Shown in pieces: positions 7,298-16,020 of a stretch of DNA of 64,000 nucleotides. How positions within the stretch are numbered: position 1 is the first letter of the stretch; the number at the start of each line of letters is the position of its first letter. Source of the stretch: Fontisphaera persica (GTDB lineage: Bacteria; Verrucomicrobiota; Verrucomicrobiia; Limisphaerales; Fontisphaeraceae); contig NZ_CP116615.1 of the NCBI RefSeq assembly GCF_024832785.1, positions 2,852,001 to 2,916,000 on the forward strand. The letters run 5' to 3'. Both the position numbers and the translations under genes were made by a program. The notes beneath the pieces were generated by a model that searched no databases, was not told where the DNA came from, and was given only the letters and a program-made list of their open reading frames with translations.

Positions 7298-8341
7298 GTG
7301 GAAGCAACTTTTGGCAAGTCGCCAACCGTGCTTGAGCCGGCGCAGTCTGCGGCGGCCCAAGCCCCCCATGCTTCCCCCAAACAACACCGACGCGCATCCG
7401 AACGCGCCCCCAAAAAGAACGCCCCCGCGCCCGTTTCACCTTTCGCCGAGAACGACCGCACCATCGCGGAGATTCTGACCCAGTCTTCCATCTACCAGGA
7501 TTACGAGCGCGCCTTTGAGGAAATCACCGGCCTGCCCGTCAGCTTCAAGCCGCTGGAATCGTGGCAACTGCCGCATCACGGCAAACGCCACGAGCATCCC
7601 CTCTGCGCGATGATTGCGGAAAAAAGCCGCTCCTGCGCGGTGTGCCTTCAAATCCAGCAAAAACTTTCCGAGGCCGCCCAGACTGAGCCGCACACCCTTA
7701 CCTGCCCCATCGGCTTGACGGATACCGCCGTGCCCGTACGGCTGGGCGAGCGCCTCATCGGTTTTCTGCAAACAGGCCAGGTCTTTCGGAAAGCGCCGAC
7801 GGAGGCGCAACTGGACCGCACCGCGCGGCTGATTGCCGAGTGGGGCATCCACATTGACCGCGAAGAATTGCGGCATATTTATTTCAACACCAAACTCATT
7901 CCCCCCAAGCACTACGAAGCCATTGTCAAACTGCTCACCATCTTTGCGCAACATCTGGCCATCGTGAGCAACCAGATTCTCATGCAGCGCGCCAACGCGG
8001 AGCCGCCCGTCATCACCCGCGCCAAGGAATACATTCAGGCGCATCAGGCCGAGGACCTTTCACTCTCCATGGTGGCGCGGGCCGTGAACACCAGCAGCTT
8101 CTACTTCTGCAAAATGTTCAAGAAGGTCACCGGCTTGAACTTCACCGATTACGTCTCGCGCGTCCGCATCGAAAAAGCGAAAAATCTGCTCCTCAATCCC
8201 AACCTGCGCATCAGCGAAATCGCCTTCGAGGTGGGCTTTCAGTCCCTCACCCACTTCAACCGCGTCTTCAAGAAAATCACCGGCCACTCCCCCTCCGAAT
8301 ACCGCGCGCTCCTTCCGCACGCCGGCAAACTGGAAGGATGA
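7298..8341 (+). CDS. PocR-domain AraC-family transcriptional regulator
   Basis: 347 aa. After a basic, Ala/Pro-rich N-terminal stretch, residues about 55-220 are a PocR sensory domain with a cysteine cluster (HPLCAMIAEKSRSCAVC and a later Cys in LTCPIGLTD). Residues about 235-335 are an AraC double helix-turn-helix (LSLSMVARAVNTSSFYFCKMFKKVTG, then ISEIAFEVGFQSLTHFNRVFKK). PocR proteins respond to small carbon compounds such as 1,2-propanediol, but the ligand here is unknown. The start is uncertain: GTG at 7298 has no nearby Shine-Dalgarno, and a GTG at 7328 is an alternative. The gene borders the accessory island, but no target operon is evident. Confidence 0.88.
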   Translation: MEATFGKSPTVLEPAQSAAAQAPHASPKQHRRASERAPKKNAPAPVSPFAENDRTIAEILTQSSIYQDYERAFEEITGLPVSFKPLESWQLPHHGKRHEHPLCAMIAEKSRSCAVCLQIQQKLSEAAQTEPHTLTCPIGLTDTAVPVRLGERLIGFLQTGQVFRKAPTEAQLDRTARLIAEWGIHIDREELRHIYFNTKLIPPKHYEAIVKLLTIFAQHLAIVSNQILMQRANAEPPVITRAKEYIQAHQAEDLSLSMVARAVNTSSFYFCKMFKKVTGLNFTDYVSRVRIEKAKNLLLNPNLRISEIAFEVGFQSLTHFNRVFKKITGHSPSEYRALLPHAGKLEG

Positions 8342-8425
8342 CCCCCTGCCCCGGCTTCCTCGACCCAGTCCAAACCGCCCACCTCCAGGACAGGTGGAGT
8401 GATGAAAGCGGGAGAATAATCATGC

Positions 8426-8690
8426 CGTCCCGACGGGGCTTGTTCAGATTGGTCAGGCTGTTTCTATCAACATACCGCCCCGCTGGGACTGTTTCTTTCA
8501 GGGCTAGTGGCGGGTGGACAAATACCAGGCGCGATTGCCCAAGGCCGTTGCTGGGAACTCTAGGCCAGTCCCATAGGGACGAGTGCTAGTAACGACAGTG
8601 CCATACCGGTTAGAAGACTCCAGCCAGTCCCGTAGGGACGACCTGTTTATAGAAAACGGCCCTCTATATATTTTCCACTCCCATAGGGGC
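8426..8690. repeat. Cluster of short palindromic GTCCC-TA-GGGAC repeats
   Basis: Variants of AGTCCCATAGGGACG recur at about 8426, 8476, 8567, 8626 and 8677, spaced 50-90 bp, with no long conserved repeat between them. Each core is a near-perfect palindrome. The arrangement resembles REP-like scattered palindromes rather than a CRISPR array. Confidence 0.5.
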
Positions 8691-8697
8691 GACATAA

Positions 8698-9210
8698 AAG
8701 CAACTCCCCTCTCGCACCGGCAGAGGGTCAGGGTGAGGGGGCGTTTTCCCCCTTCGTTCCCTTCGTTTCCTTCTGTTCAAAATCCGTGTCCATCCGTGTT
8801 CACCAACCCCATCAGAGGAGAGAGAGCCAAGGTGCGGTTGTGTAGCGCAGGCGTCGGCCCCATGTAGCGCAGGCGTCCCGCCTGCGAGTTCACGGAGCCT
8901 CCCGGCTCCGTGTTTCCTAAACTCCCGAGGTCAAGCTGACGCACCTGTAAGAACCAGTCTGCCCGTCAAATTTTCTTGCGTCGTAGCGCAGGCGTCTCGC
9001 CTGCGGGTTCACGGAGCCTCCCGGCTCCGTGATTCCTGAATTGCCAAGGTCAAGCGGACGCACCAGTAAGCACCAGGCTGCAGTGATACAGCAGATGTCG
9101 TAGCGCAGACTTCCCTTCTGTAGCGCAGGCGTCCTCGCCTGCGAGTTCACGGAGCCTCCCGGCTCCGTGATTTCTGAGTTGCCAAGGTCAAGCGGACGCG
9201 CAGCGCCTGC
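8698..9210 (+). repeat. Left composite repeat border of Rhs island 1
   Basis: Three repeat families occur in forward orientation. C is a GAGAGGGTCAGGGTGAGGGG-like element (about 8710-8740). B is related to TTCGTTTCCTTCTGTT followed by a CCGTGTCCATCCGTGTTC-like stretch (about 8753-8800). A has three copies of GTAGCGCAGGCGTC...CCTGCGAGTTCACGGAGCC...GGCTCCGTG (8839-8910, 8983-9032, 9119-9171). Each A copy contains two internal hairpins. The same set in inverted order closes the island at 15.3-16.0 kb. Confidence 0.75.
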
Positions 9211-9779
9211 GTCCCGTCCCGCCAAGCGGGAGCGTCCCGCCGAAGTCAACTCCACCTGCGTCCACCCTCCTTCACCTAAGCCCTAAATCAAGTCTTCATT
9301 TTTTAATCCCCTTGTCGCCGCCACTAGCCCTCCAGGCGGCGGCAGCCACTGCGGCTGAAGGGTCCTCCTACTCGTCGTCCGCGTGACCAGCACGGCCAGC
9401 CCCAGCACCGAGTCTGCTTGTCGGCAGACAGGCCGCTCGCCTGGACCACCCCATTTACCCCGCGTCAAGAGCTATCGTCCACTATCGCGCCCCAAAAACC
9501 GCACCTTGTCATCTCGCCAAGAAGCGCTTCCGGGCGTTTCCAGATCATCGCCTGGCCAGGTGGCGTCCGGCAATGCAGCGCCAGGATCATGAGCGTCACA
9601 GTCGCCCTGACCGGGGCCAAACCGCAGCCCCTTCTGTGCCTGGCCAACGGCCAGGACGGGGCGGCAGGCTTGCCGCGTTATACATGGCGCAGGCTGGGGC
9701 CTTCGGAGCAGGATCAAGGCGGGAGCGCGGCTGACTTTCTTACACCATCTGTGCGGGACACCCGTTCCCCAAGTGCTCA
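9211..9779. other. Non-coding stretch inside Rhs island 1
   Basis: No supported gene. Open frames here have no recognisable domains and run through low-complexity, proline- or arginine-rich translations. It is probably degenerated accessory DNA between the repeat border and the first immunity candidate. Confidence 0.45.
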
Positions 9780-10085
9780 TTAGTCTCGGTGCCGTCTTAA
9801 GATGAACACCCACACCGGACTTGTGGCACACGCAAAGAGTATGCCCCAACAGACCAAGGCACCCACCACCATCTCGACCGGATTCTCTTTCGGATTCCAA
9901 TGCAGCCCGCATTGGCGTGCAAGTGCGCTGCACGGCCAGAGAAACACGTCACCCAGTTCAAGGCCAAGGAGAAAAGGCCAAATGGCTATCCCGAGAGACG
10001 CAAAACTGCAAAGCGCCAGAAAAACCCAAACGACGATCCGTTCGATGCTGACCAGCGTTCTTCCAATCGTTATCACAGACCCCAT
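9780..10085 (-). CDS. Small membrane protein, candidate immunity protein for Rhs module 1
   Basis: 101 aa from the ATG at 10085, 19 nt after the stop of the Rhs module encoded upstream on the same strand. It has three hydrophobic segments (WVFLALCSFASLGIAIWPFLL, a middle Trp/Leu-rich stretch, and VVGALVCWGILFACATSPVW) and ends RRHRD. No family is recognised. Position directly behind an Rhs C-terminal toxin is the usual place for the cognate immunity gene, and a membrane immunity protein would suit a toxin acting on phospholipids. The frame extends upstream to 10358, but that part overlaps the toxin gene. Confidence 0.5.
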   Translation of the reverse strand: MGSVITIGRTLVSIERIVVWVFLALCSFASLGIAIWPFLLGLELGDVFLWPCSALARQCGLHWNPKENPVEMVVGALVCWGILFACATSPVWVFILRRHRD

Positions 10086-10104
10086 CTCAGATACGCTTCT
10101 TGAA

Positions 10105-11162
10105 TCAGAATCGCCCACCACAATAGCACGCGCACTTGACAGCCCAGCGCTCCATGTTGGCCTTGAGTTTCGGTGTCGTGAACACGACGGCGGCTTGCTG
10201 CCGTGCATTGCCCTCAGCACCACCAGGTTCGCCACCCCCGTGCTCACCTGTATCTCCGAGGCCACCCCAGCTACTTGGAACAATCCGGCCACCTGTTCCA
10301 CCTGGATTCTCGGGCGACCCCGTGATTGGCGGTTGCGCTGTCCAGAGCGTATGATCATGCCCCGTGCGCGTGAGGACTACACTGTGGGCGTAGTAATCCT
10401 GCCAAGAGTGCATGAGCCGCCCCATCGCCTCAAGGGCCTTCTCACAGTCGTCGTTCGTCACCGGCCTCTTGCTCAAGGCACGGTCAAAATTCCTCTGCTC
10501 TACACCCAGATAGCTACTGTAAAGCCTGATAAAGCGGGCGGCTTGGCTCCCGACAGGTGTATCAATGTCCCTGTTGAAGTGCCTGAAGTTCTGTTTGAAT
10601 GCTATCCCGTCGTCTTGTGTTAAGTTCCAGTGAATCAGCCTGTCCAGCACTGTTTCCGCGCAAGGAAAGGACTTTAACGCCCCTGGAAAGGCCTGTTCAA
10701 AAGCCTGCCTTGTGAGCGAGGTGTGCCCACCCGACTTCCACAGCCCAAGAACATCCACCTTGTTCTGCGAGTCATTGCCACAAAACGCATAGACGTTCTG
10801 ACCACCTTTCTCCCCGATGGGGTCTCTGTTTGGCCACCTGCCGGTGGCGGGGGAGTAGTAGCGGTGGCCGTAATAAGAGAGGCCAGTTTCCCAATCGTGG
10901 TATTTGGTGGAGAAGAGATGGGTGAACGACTGCGCCAGGGGCCGGTGGCGCGGAGGAGCTCGCCAAAGGGGCCGTACTCATATTGCGCCACCCACACCCC
11001 ATCCGCCGCCCGCACGTACCCCATCACATTCCCATTGCCGTCATACACCGGCCAATACACCCACGCCCTCGGACCATTGTGAATCACCGTCGCCATCGCC
11101 TCAAGGGCACAACTTGCCTCCCCCACGGCTTCATCCCCCCGCATGGCTTCTGTCGCTTGCAT
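10105..11162 (-). pseudogene. Rhs C-terminal module 1 with HET-C/phospholipase-C-like toxin domain, frameshifted
   Basis: The 5' part (from about 11100) encodes Rhs core sequence ([32 protein letters not shown]). At 10938-10941 a run of four G replaces the five seen in the homologous module at 12.6 kb, and the frame shifts. After correction it continues as [17 protein letters not shown]...RDPIGEKGG and VDVLGLW, the standard Rhs cleavage region, then a unique tip of about 215 aa. The tip has [18 protein letters not shown] and [12 protein letters not shown], a His/Asp pattern like zinc-dependent phospholipase C/HET-C proteins. It is either inactivated, rescued by frameshifting, or a sequencing error. 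It has no complete Rhs body upstream. Confidence 0.7.
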
Positions 11163-11577
11163 CTTCAGGCTGACCCACCGCCAATATCCCCCAAAACCAC
11201 CCCCCCTTCAAGCCCCGTTTTCTCCCTCCCATCGGCGGGACGCCGATAGAACCCGCACGCGGGACGCGTGCGCTACCCGAGACCTTCAACCCCCGCACCC
11301 TCGCGTCACTGCGCCTCGGCATTTGGTGTTAGTTTTCCACGTAAAACGTCCCCCTTACTCACCCGCCGCCACGCCCCCTCTCGTGCCACTCTCCGCCACA
11401 ATCCCAAACAGCGGTACAAGGACTGTGGCACGCGCGCCTGCCTGTGCGTGTTGAACCTAAAAAAACGAACCTGCTCCCAACAGCCGCAGGATGCGGTGGG
11501 TGTCCAACTTTCCTCCCGCAAGGACTGAGTGCGATTGGTTTCCTATGCACCGTTGTTGCACAACACCGAGATCTATG
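11163..11577. other. Spacer between Rhs modules 1 and 2
   Basis: No gene is supported. The segment next to module 1 (about 11130-11235) resembles the leader upstream of module 3 (about 15190-15290), sharing CCAATATCCCCCAAAACCAC and flanking bases. The remainder holds a degenerate copy of the 'gcgggacgcgtgcgctac' repeat (about 11255-11280). Confidence 0.5.
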
Positions 11578-11874
11578 TCACTGAGTTCCGGCTAACCCAT
11601 TGCTCACAAGGAATACAGCTCCCAAAGCGAGTATCTCAATAGGGATAGCTAGGAGGGCTATCAGAAGAAGAACCAGCTTTCTCCCGAATGGAGCCCGCTG
11701 CATACCAACGCCGATAATGCATACGCCGAAACTTAACAGTGCAATAAGCCCACCACCCACGCCGAGATGGATCCCAGTCCGTTCAACAAGCGTCAAGACA
11801 CCCACAAGAAGAGCAGGACCGATCAGGCCAAGCACATACACAGCAGTTGCAATTTTAGTTCGCGATAAATCCAT
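11578..11874 (-). CDS. Small three-helix membrane protein, candidate immunity protein for Rhs module 2
   Basis: 98 aa from MDLSRTK (ATG at 11874), overlapping the Rhs module 2 stop by 20 nt; an alternative start is at 11922. Three hydrophobic helices (ATAVYVLGLIGPALLVGVLTL; GGLIALLSFGVCIIGVG; LVLLLIALLAIPIEILALGAVFL) are separated by short polar loops. No family is recognised. Tight overlap with the toxin gene and small size fit an immunity protein. A membrane immunity protein suggests, but does not prove, a membrane-acting or membrane-crossing toxin. Confidence 0.55.
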   Translation of the reverse strand: MDLSRTKIATAVYVLGLIGPALLVGVLTLVERTGIHLGVGGGLIALLSFGVCIIGVGMQRAPFGRKLVLLLIALLAIPIEILALGAVFLVSNGLAGTQ

Positions 11875-13243
11875 CTTTGCACCCTTTATGATGAAATTCT
11901 TTCCACCCACATTGAGCAACATTCTGTGCAGCCCAAACCAAGATCGTTTTCATCTCGGCTGTGGGCTGTCTACCGCCTAAAAACCAAGTTGGATCGAAGT
12001 CGTATTTGTCAAAGATACACGCTTCCCAAGTCAGAGTCCGGCAAGCGCAGGATGTGGTCAAGTTGATGGTAACTCGCCCAATTGAAGCAGACCATGGATT
12101 TCCAATCGAATCCCCGACTTGTGTCGTTCGGTTAAACCAATAAAACGGGTTTGTCTTGCAGTCTTGCGCTTGCTTTTTTAATTCAGCTTGGAAGGCTGGC
12201 GCTGCTGCCAATACCGTCCCCATCTCAGACTCCGTCAGTTCAATATCATTCGCCGTGCCACTAACGAACCTATTCCACGCTCGAATGTCCTCCGCGGTAT
12301 TCAGATAGCCTCGAATTTTCCCCTCCAACCAGGTGCAAAGCCCTTTGTGAATGTCCGGCAGCGGATTCTTGAAGCTAGGCAAAGCCACCGCCAACGTGGT
12401 TCCACAGGAACCGGCGCAAAGCCCAACTGGATCGAAAAGGTTAATTGTATCGTTTGCAACGCAAGCGTACAGGTTGTTCCCTCCCAACTCCCCGATGGGA
12501 TCTCTGCTCAGCCAGCGGCCTTGGGCGGGGGAGTAGTAGCGGTGGCCGTAGTAGTTGAGGCTGGTTTCCCAGTCGTGGTATTTGGTGGAGAAGAGGTGGT
12601 GGAACGCCTGCGCCAGGGGGCCGGTGGCGCGGAGGAGTTCGCCAAAGGGGCCGTACTCGTATTGTGCCACCCACACCCCATCCGCCGCCCGCACGTACCC
12701 CATCACGTTCCCATTCCCGTCATACGCCGGAAAATACGTTCCCGCATTCGTCCCGCTGTGCACCACCACCGCCAAAAGACCCCCCACGCCCCCCGCCCCC
12801 TGCGGCGTGCCCGACACGTCCACACCCCACACGTGCGTGCGCACCTCGCCCGTCACTTCTTCGACTTCGGCGATCATGTTCCACCCATCATACACATATC
12901 TCCACCGGCTTTGCAACTGCCATGCCGTCCCCACCTTATTCGACACCACCTTGCTCACCCGCCGCCCCAACCAGTCATACCCAAACCGCAACTCCAGGTT
13001 CGGCGCGCCCAAATTCACCGGCGTGCTGCTCATGTACATCCGCGCCAAGCGGTTCTCCGCATCCCACCGGTACGCCCACCAGCCGTCCGAAAACAAATTT
13101 CCTTCCACGTACGTCCCCACCCCCAGCACCCACGCCGGGCGCATCCGCACCTCCCGCGTGTACGTCTCCGAATGCCCACCGGGGTTTGTTTTTACGGCCA
13201 CATTCGTCACCGCCAGCCACACCGGCCCGCTCCCGTTGGCCAC
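11855..13243 (-). CDS. Rhs C-terminal module 2 with unknown toxin-like tip, 5'-truncated
   Basis: 462 aa. Residues 1-270 are YD-repeat/Rhs core ([90 protein letters not shown]) ending at the conserved NLFDPVGL junction. The last about 185 residues are unique: cysteine-containing, with FVSGTANDIELTESEM and a terminal YDFDP...GWKEFHHKG region. A similar YDF motif occurs at the end of several uncharacterised Rhs/contact-toxin tips (from memory). The GTG start at 13243 has no upstream Rhs body, secretion signal or VgrG-type domain, so this is an orphan module fed by recombination or a degraded gene. Confidence 0.75.
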   Translation of the reverse strand: MANGSGPVWLAVTNVAVKTNPGGHSETYTREVRMRPAWVLGVGTYVEGNLFSDGWWAYRWDAENRLARMYMSSTPVNLGAPNLELRFGYDWLGRRVSKVVSNKVGTAWQLQSRWRYVYDGWNMIAEVEEVTGEVRTHVWGVDVSGTPQGAGGVGGLLAVVVHSGTNAGTYFPAYDGNGNVMGYVRAADGVWVAQYEYGPFGELLRATGPLAQAFHHLFSTKYHDWETSLNYYGHRYYSPAQGRWLSRDPIGELGGNNLYACVANDTINLFDPVGLCAGSCGTTLAVALPSFKNPLPDIHKGLCTWLEGKIRGYLNTAEDIRAWNRFVSGTANDIELTESEMGTVLAAAPAFQAELKKQAQDCKTNPFYWFNRTTQVGDSIGNPWSASIGRVTINLTTSCACRTLTWEACIFDKYDFDPTWFLGGRQPTAEMKTILVWAAQNVAQCGWKEFHHKGCKDGFIAN

Positions 13244-13360
13244 CGCCAGTGCCGCATATTATTCATTTCGCTAACCGGCAATGCAAATCGTCTTACTCTA
13301 ACTTTGCGTCGCCCGGTTCGCCTTCACTGCCGCTAGGGCAGCATCGTCATCCTCCAAGCC

Positions 13361-13951
13361 TTACATACATCCTAAAATAAAAAAACCTTTACGCCGGTAA
13401 AGTCGGCGGAGATCCATGAACTCTGTCTTACTGTACTCCATTCCGAAATGGGCCTGATTGTACTCCAATATCAGGGTAATTTCCTCCGTCGTAAAATCGG
13501 ACCCTTCCACGCGCTTAACAAACACGATGTCCGATGCGACCGTTAGCAGCGCAAGTGTCCGCGTTTGGCCCAGTTCAAGGAGCAAGCCTTGAGCAATACG
13601 GCGAACTTCTGCAGACAGAGGGCAAATCTTTGGACTGGGAAAACCAAAGGTCTCAAGCAAACCTAGTGACTGTTCATAGGAACATTTAGGCAGATACCAG
13701 AAATCTGCGGTCAGGGAAGCAAGTTTGTACCCTGTAATCCCCCCTGTATTAACGATCTCTTCGACTATGTGAGCGTCATGCAAATGACGGACTAAAACTG
13801 CTTGTTCTCTGATCAACGATATTAAGTGTTCTTCGATAAACGGATGATCGATGTTCACATCACCACTGGCCCGACGGCGGTAAGCCTTCACCATACCATC
13901 TCCCAGTTTGAGAAAGCATGCCTTCCACTCGTGATCAATCGTAAAGGACAT
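13361..13951 (-). CDS. Hypothetical protein, candidate immunity protein for Rhs module 3
   Basis: 196 aa from ATG 13951 (preceded by GAG; a TTG start at 13966 is possible), 29 nt after the Rhs module 3 stop. The protein is predicted soluble, mixed alpha/beta, with no signal or membrane segment; features include ADFWYLPKCSYEQSLGLLETFG and a C-terminal basic patch LRRLYRRKG. No family is recognised. It sits in the immunity position behind a predicted nuclease toxin, which fits a cytoplasmic, soluble inhibitor. Codon use looks lower in GC than the flagellar genes, consistent with transfer. Confidence 0.6.
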   Translation of the reverse strand: MSFTIDHEWKACFLKLGDGMVKAYRRRASGDVNIDHPFIEEHLISLIREQAVLVRHLHDAHIVEEIVNTGGITGYKLASLTADFWYLPKCSYEQSLGLLETFGFPSPKICPLSAEVRRIAQGLLLELGQTRTLALLTVASDIVFVKRVEGSDFTTEEITLILEYNQAHFGMEYSKTEFMDLRRLYRRKGFFILGCM

Positions 13952-13980
13952 AATTATCTCATGCAACCGTTGGAGCTAAC

Positions 13981-15255
13981 TCAAGGGCGGAATTGATAGT
14001 AGGGAGCATATTGGGGCGCATTCTGGCTATATCCAACGAAACCAAATCGCTGCTGGAAAAAGATCGAGTAAGAAAGTTTACACTTTAGAGCCACTCTTTG
14101 TTGCCGGCCGAATTGTTGAAGGTCTCTGCTGAATATTTTGTTCATCACATACGTCCACTCGGGACGTTTGACCGTTCCCGCCCACCGCCGGCCAGTTTTT
14201 GCTTCGTAGGCGGCGGTAACGGGTCCTGGAAAGGTTGATCCGGCATCATACCTTGCTGTCTCTCCATCTGGAGCTATGACAATCAATTCGTAGTTCGGCT
14301 GAAACAACCGGCTGATATAAGCATGGTGAGCGGCATTTCCGCCAAGTCCTGCGGCGTCCCAAATGAATTTGCAGCACGTTTTGGGGTTTAGACTCTCCGC
14401 CACTTTGGCGTACGCTCGCGGCTCTTTGCGTTGGTTTTCCTGCAACTCCTTGAGCAGTTGCTCCTGTTCCTGAATCATCACCTCTGCTTGGGCGTTTTGC
14501 TGGTCAATTTTGTGAATTTCGTAAACCTGATATGCAGCCAATCCGGCCACCGCGACACCGGCCACCCACACGCCACCTGCAACGAGTGCTCCGCCTGCGC
14601 CAACCGCTGCCGCGCTTCCGCCGCCTGCCGTTATTGTAAGCGTAACTCCGGCCCCTCCAGAAGACGCAGTTCCCAGTGTGGTTCCAAGGACAACGGATTC
14701 GACAAGGACTCTTCCGTCGGCATCAATGTGGGTAATTGGGCGATTATAAACAAAGCCATACAGATTTACCCCACCGTTCTCCTCAATCAAATCTCTGCTC
14801 AGCCACCGGCCGGCGGTGGAGGAGTAGTAGCGGTGGCCGTAGTAAGAGAGGCCGGTTTCCCAGTCAAAGTATTTGGTGGAGAAGAGGTGATTGAAGTCCT
14901 TGGCCAGGGGGCCGGTGGCACGAAGAAGTTCACCAAACGGGCCGTATTCGTATTGCGCCACCACGCCACCGTCAGAGGCCCGCACGTATCCCGTTACATT
15001 CCCATTCCCGTCATACACCGGAAAATACACCCCCGCATCCGGGCCGTTGTGAATCACCGTCGCCACCAAACCACCCACACCCCCCGCACCGTGCGTCGTC
15101 CCCGACAAATCCACCCCCCACACGTGCGTGCGCACCTCGCCCCTTGGCCCATACACTTCGGGACAATTCTTCTCCTCCACGATTGCCCACCCGCCTATGG
15201 CTTCATTCACCTGCATCTTGTGGCTGACCTCGCACCCAATATCCCCCAAAACCAC
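13981..15255 (-). CDS. Rhs C-terminal module 3 with predicted PD-(D/E)XK nuclease tip
   Basis: 424 aa from a GTG at 15255 (an ATG at 15216 is an alternative). Residues 39-180 are Rhs core ([56 protein letters not shown]) ending at the HIDADG junction. Then come an Ala/Gly-rich hydrophobic stretch (about 195-242, possibly membrane-traversing), a short coiled coil (about 250-280), and a tip with YDAG...AAYEAKTGRRW. Asp337, Glu351 and Lys353 form a PD-(D/E)XK restriction-endonuclease-like arrangement, as in Tox-REase toxins. The first 35 residues are unrelated to Rhs and come from the shared leader sequence. Confidence 0.75.
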   Translation of the reverse strand: MVLGDIGCEVSHKMQVNEAIGGWAIVEEKNCPEVYGPRGEVRTHVWGVDLSGTTHGAGGVGGLVATVIHNGPDAGVYFPVYDGNGNVTGYVRASDGGVVAQYEYGPFGELLRATGPLAKDFNHLFSTKYFDWETGLSYYGHRYYSSTAGRWLSRDLIEENGGVNLYGFVYNRPITHIDADGRVLVESVVLGTTLGTASSGGAGVTLTITAGGGSAAAVGAGGALVAGGVWVAGVAVAGLAAYQVYEIHKIDQQNAQAEVMIQEQEQLLKELQENQRKEPRAYAKVAESLNPKTCCKFIWDAAGLGGNAAHHAYISRLFQPNYELIVIAPDGETARYDAGSTFPGPVTAAYEAKTGRRWAGTVKRPEWTYVMNKIFSRDLQQFGRQQRVALKCKLSYSIFFQQRFGFVGYSQNAPQYAPYYQFRP

Positions 15256-15327
15256 CTCCCCTTCAAGCCCTCATTCGCCCCCAAATCGGCTTTTGGCTTG
15301 CCTCACCTAGGCCATAGGAGCGGTGTC

Positions 15328-16020
15328 GTAGCGTAGGCGTCCCGTCCCGCACAGCGGGATACCGCCTGCGTCTCGCAGGCTTATTCCAACCTTACGATGC
15401 GTGCTCACCTTCGTTACTGCACAGGAAAGATTGACGCGAGGCCTAGTGCTTCCCAGCGCGTCTGTTTGACTTCGGCAGTTCTGCAATCACGGAGCCGGGA
15501 GGCTCCGTGAACCCGCAGGCGAGGACGCCTGCGCTACACACCCTCACCTTAGCCTTTTACAACGATGGAGTGGAGGGAAAAGGGGGCAGAAATGGTGAAG
15601 GGGAAACACCAACCACGAATGAACACGAATGGACACAAATTTAAACAGAAGGAAACAAAGGGAACGAAGGGTGGAAACCGCCCCCTCACCCTGGCCCTCT
15701 CCCCGGGGGGAGAGGGAAATACATCAAGTTCTGTCACAGACTTTGACCACCCTCACCCTAGCCCTCTTCCAATGGGAGAGGGAGGAATTGTAGCTGCGCG
15801 GATTATCCTGCGCTGGCCATGGATCTCCCCATGGCCTGCGGGACGCGGGCCGAATCCCGCTGTGCGGGACGGGACGCCTGAGTTACGGCACAGGAAAGAT
15901 TGGCGCGCGATTTGGTGTTTCCAAGCGATTCCTCTTTACGTCGGCAGTTCTGCAATCACGGAGCCGGGAGGCTCCGTGAACCCGCAGGCGAGACGCCTGC
16001 GCTACGGACGGGGACGCCTG
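15328..16020 (-). repeat. Right composite repeat border of Rhs island 1 (inverted)
   Basis: The families of the left border reappear in reverse orientation: A copies at 15487-15538 and 15956-16010 (ATCACGGAGCCGGGAGGCTC...GCAGGCG), a degenerate A at 15328-15390, B at about 15608-15672 (ACCACGAATGAACACGAATG and AACAGAAGGAAAC), and C at about 15685-15716 and 15750-15785. No gene of its own is supported between 15256 and 16123. Inverted orientation relative to 8.7-9.2 kb gives the island terminal-inverted-repeat-like borders. Confidence 0.75.

Noticed and set aside
8426-8690. Possible CRISPR array
   Set aside because: The repeated part is only about 14 bp and variable, spacing is irregular and no cas genes are near.
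9472-9933. 153-codon minus-strand open frame
   Set aside because: It overlaps the better supported membrane protein at 9780-10085 and its translation shows no domain.
14431-15336. 301-codon plus-strand open frame
   Set aside because: Antisense to Rhs module 3, and its translation has no recognisable features.
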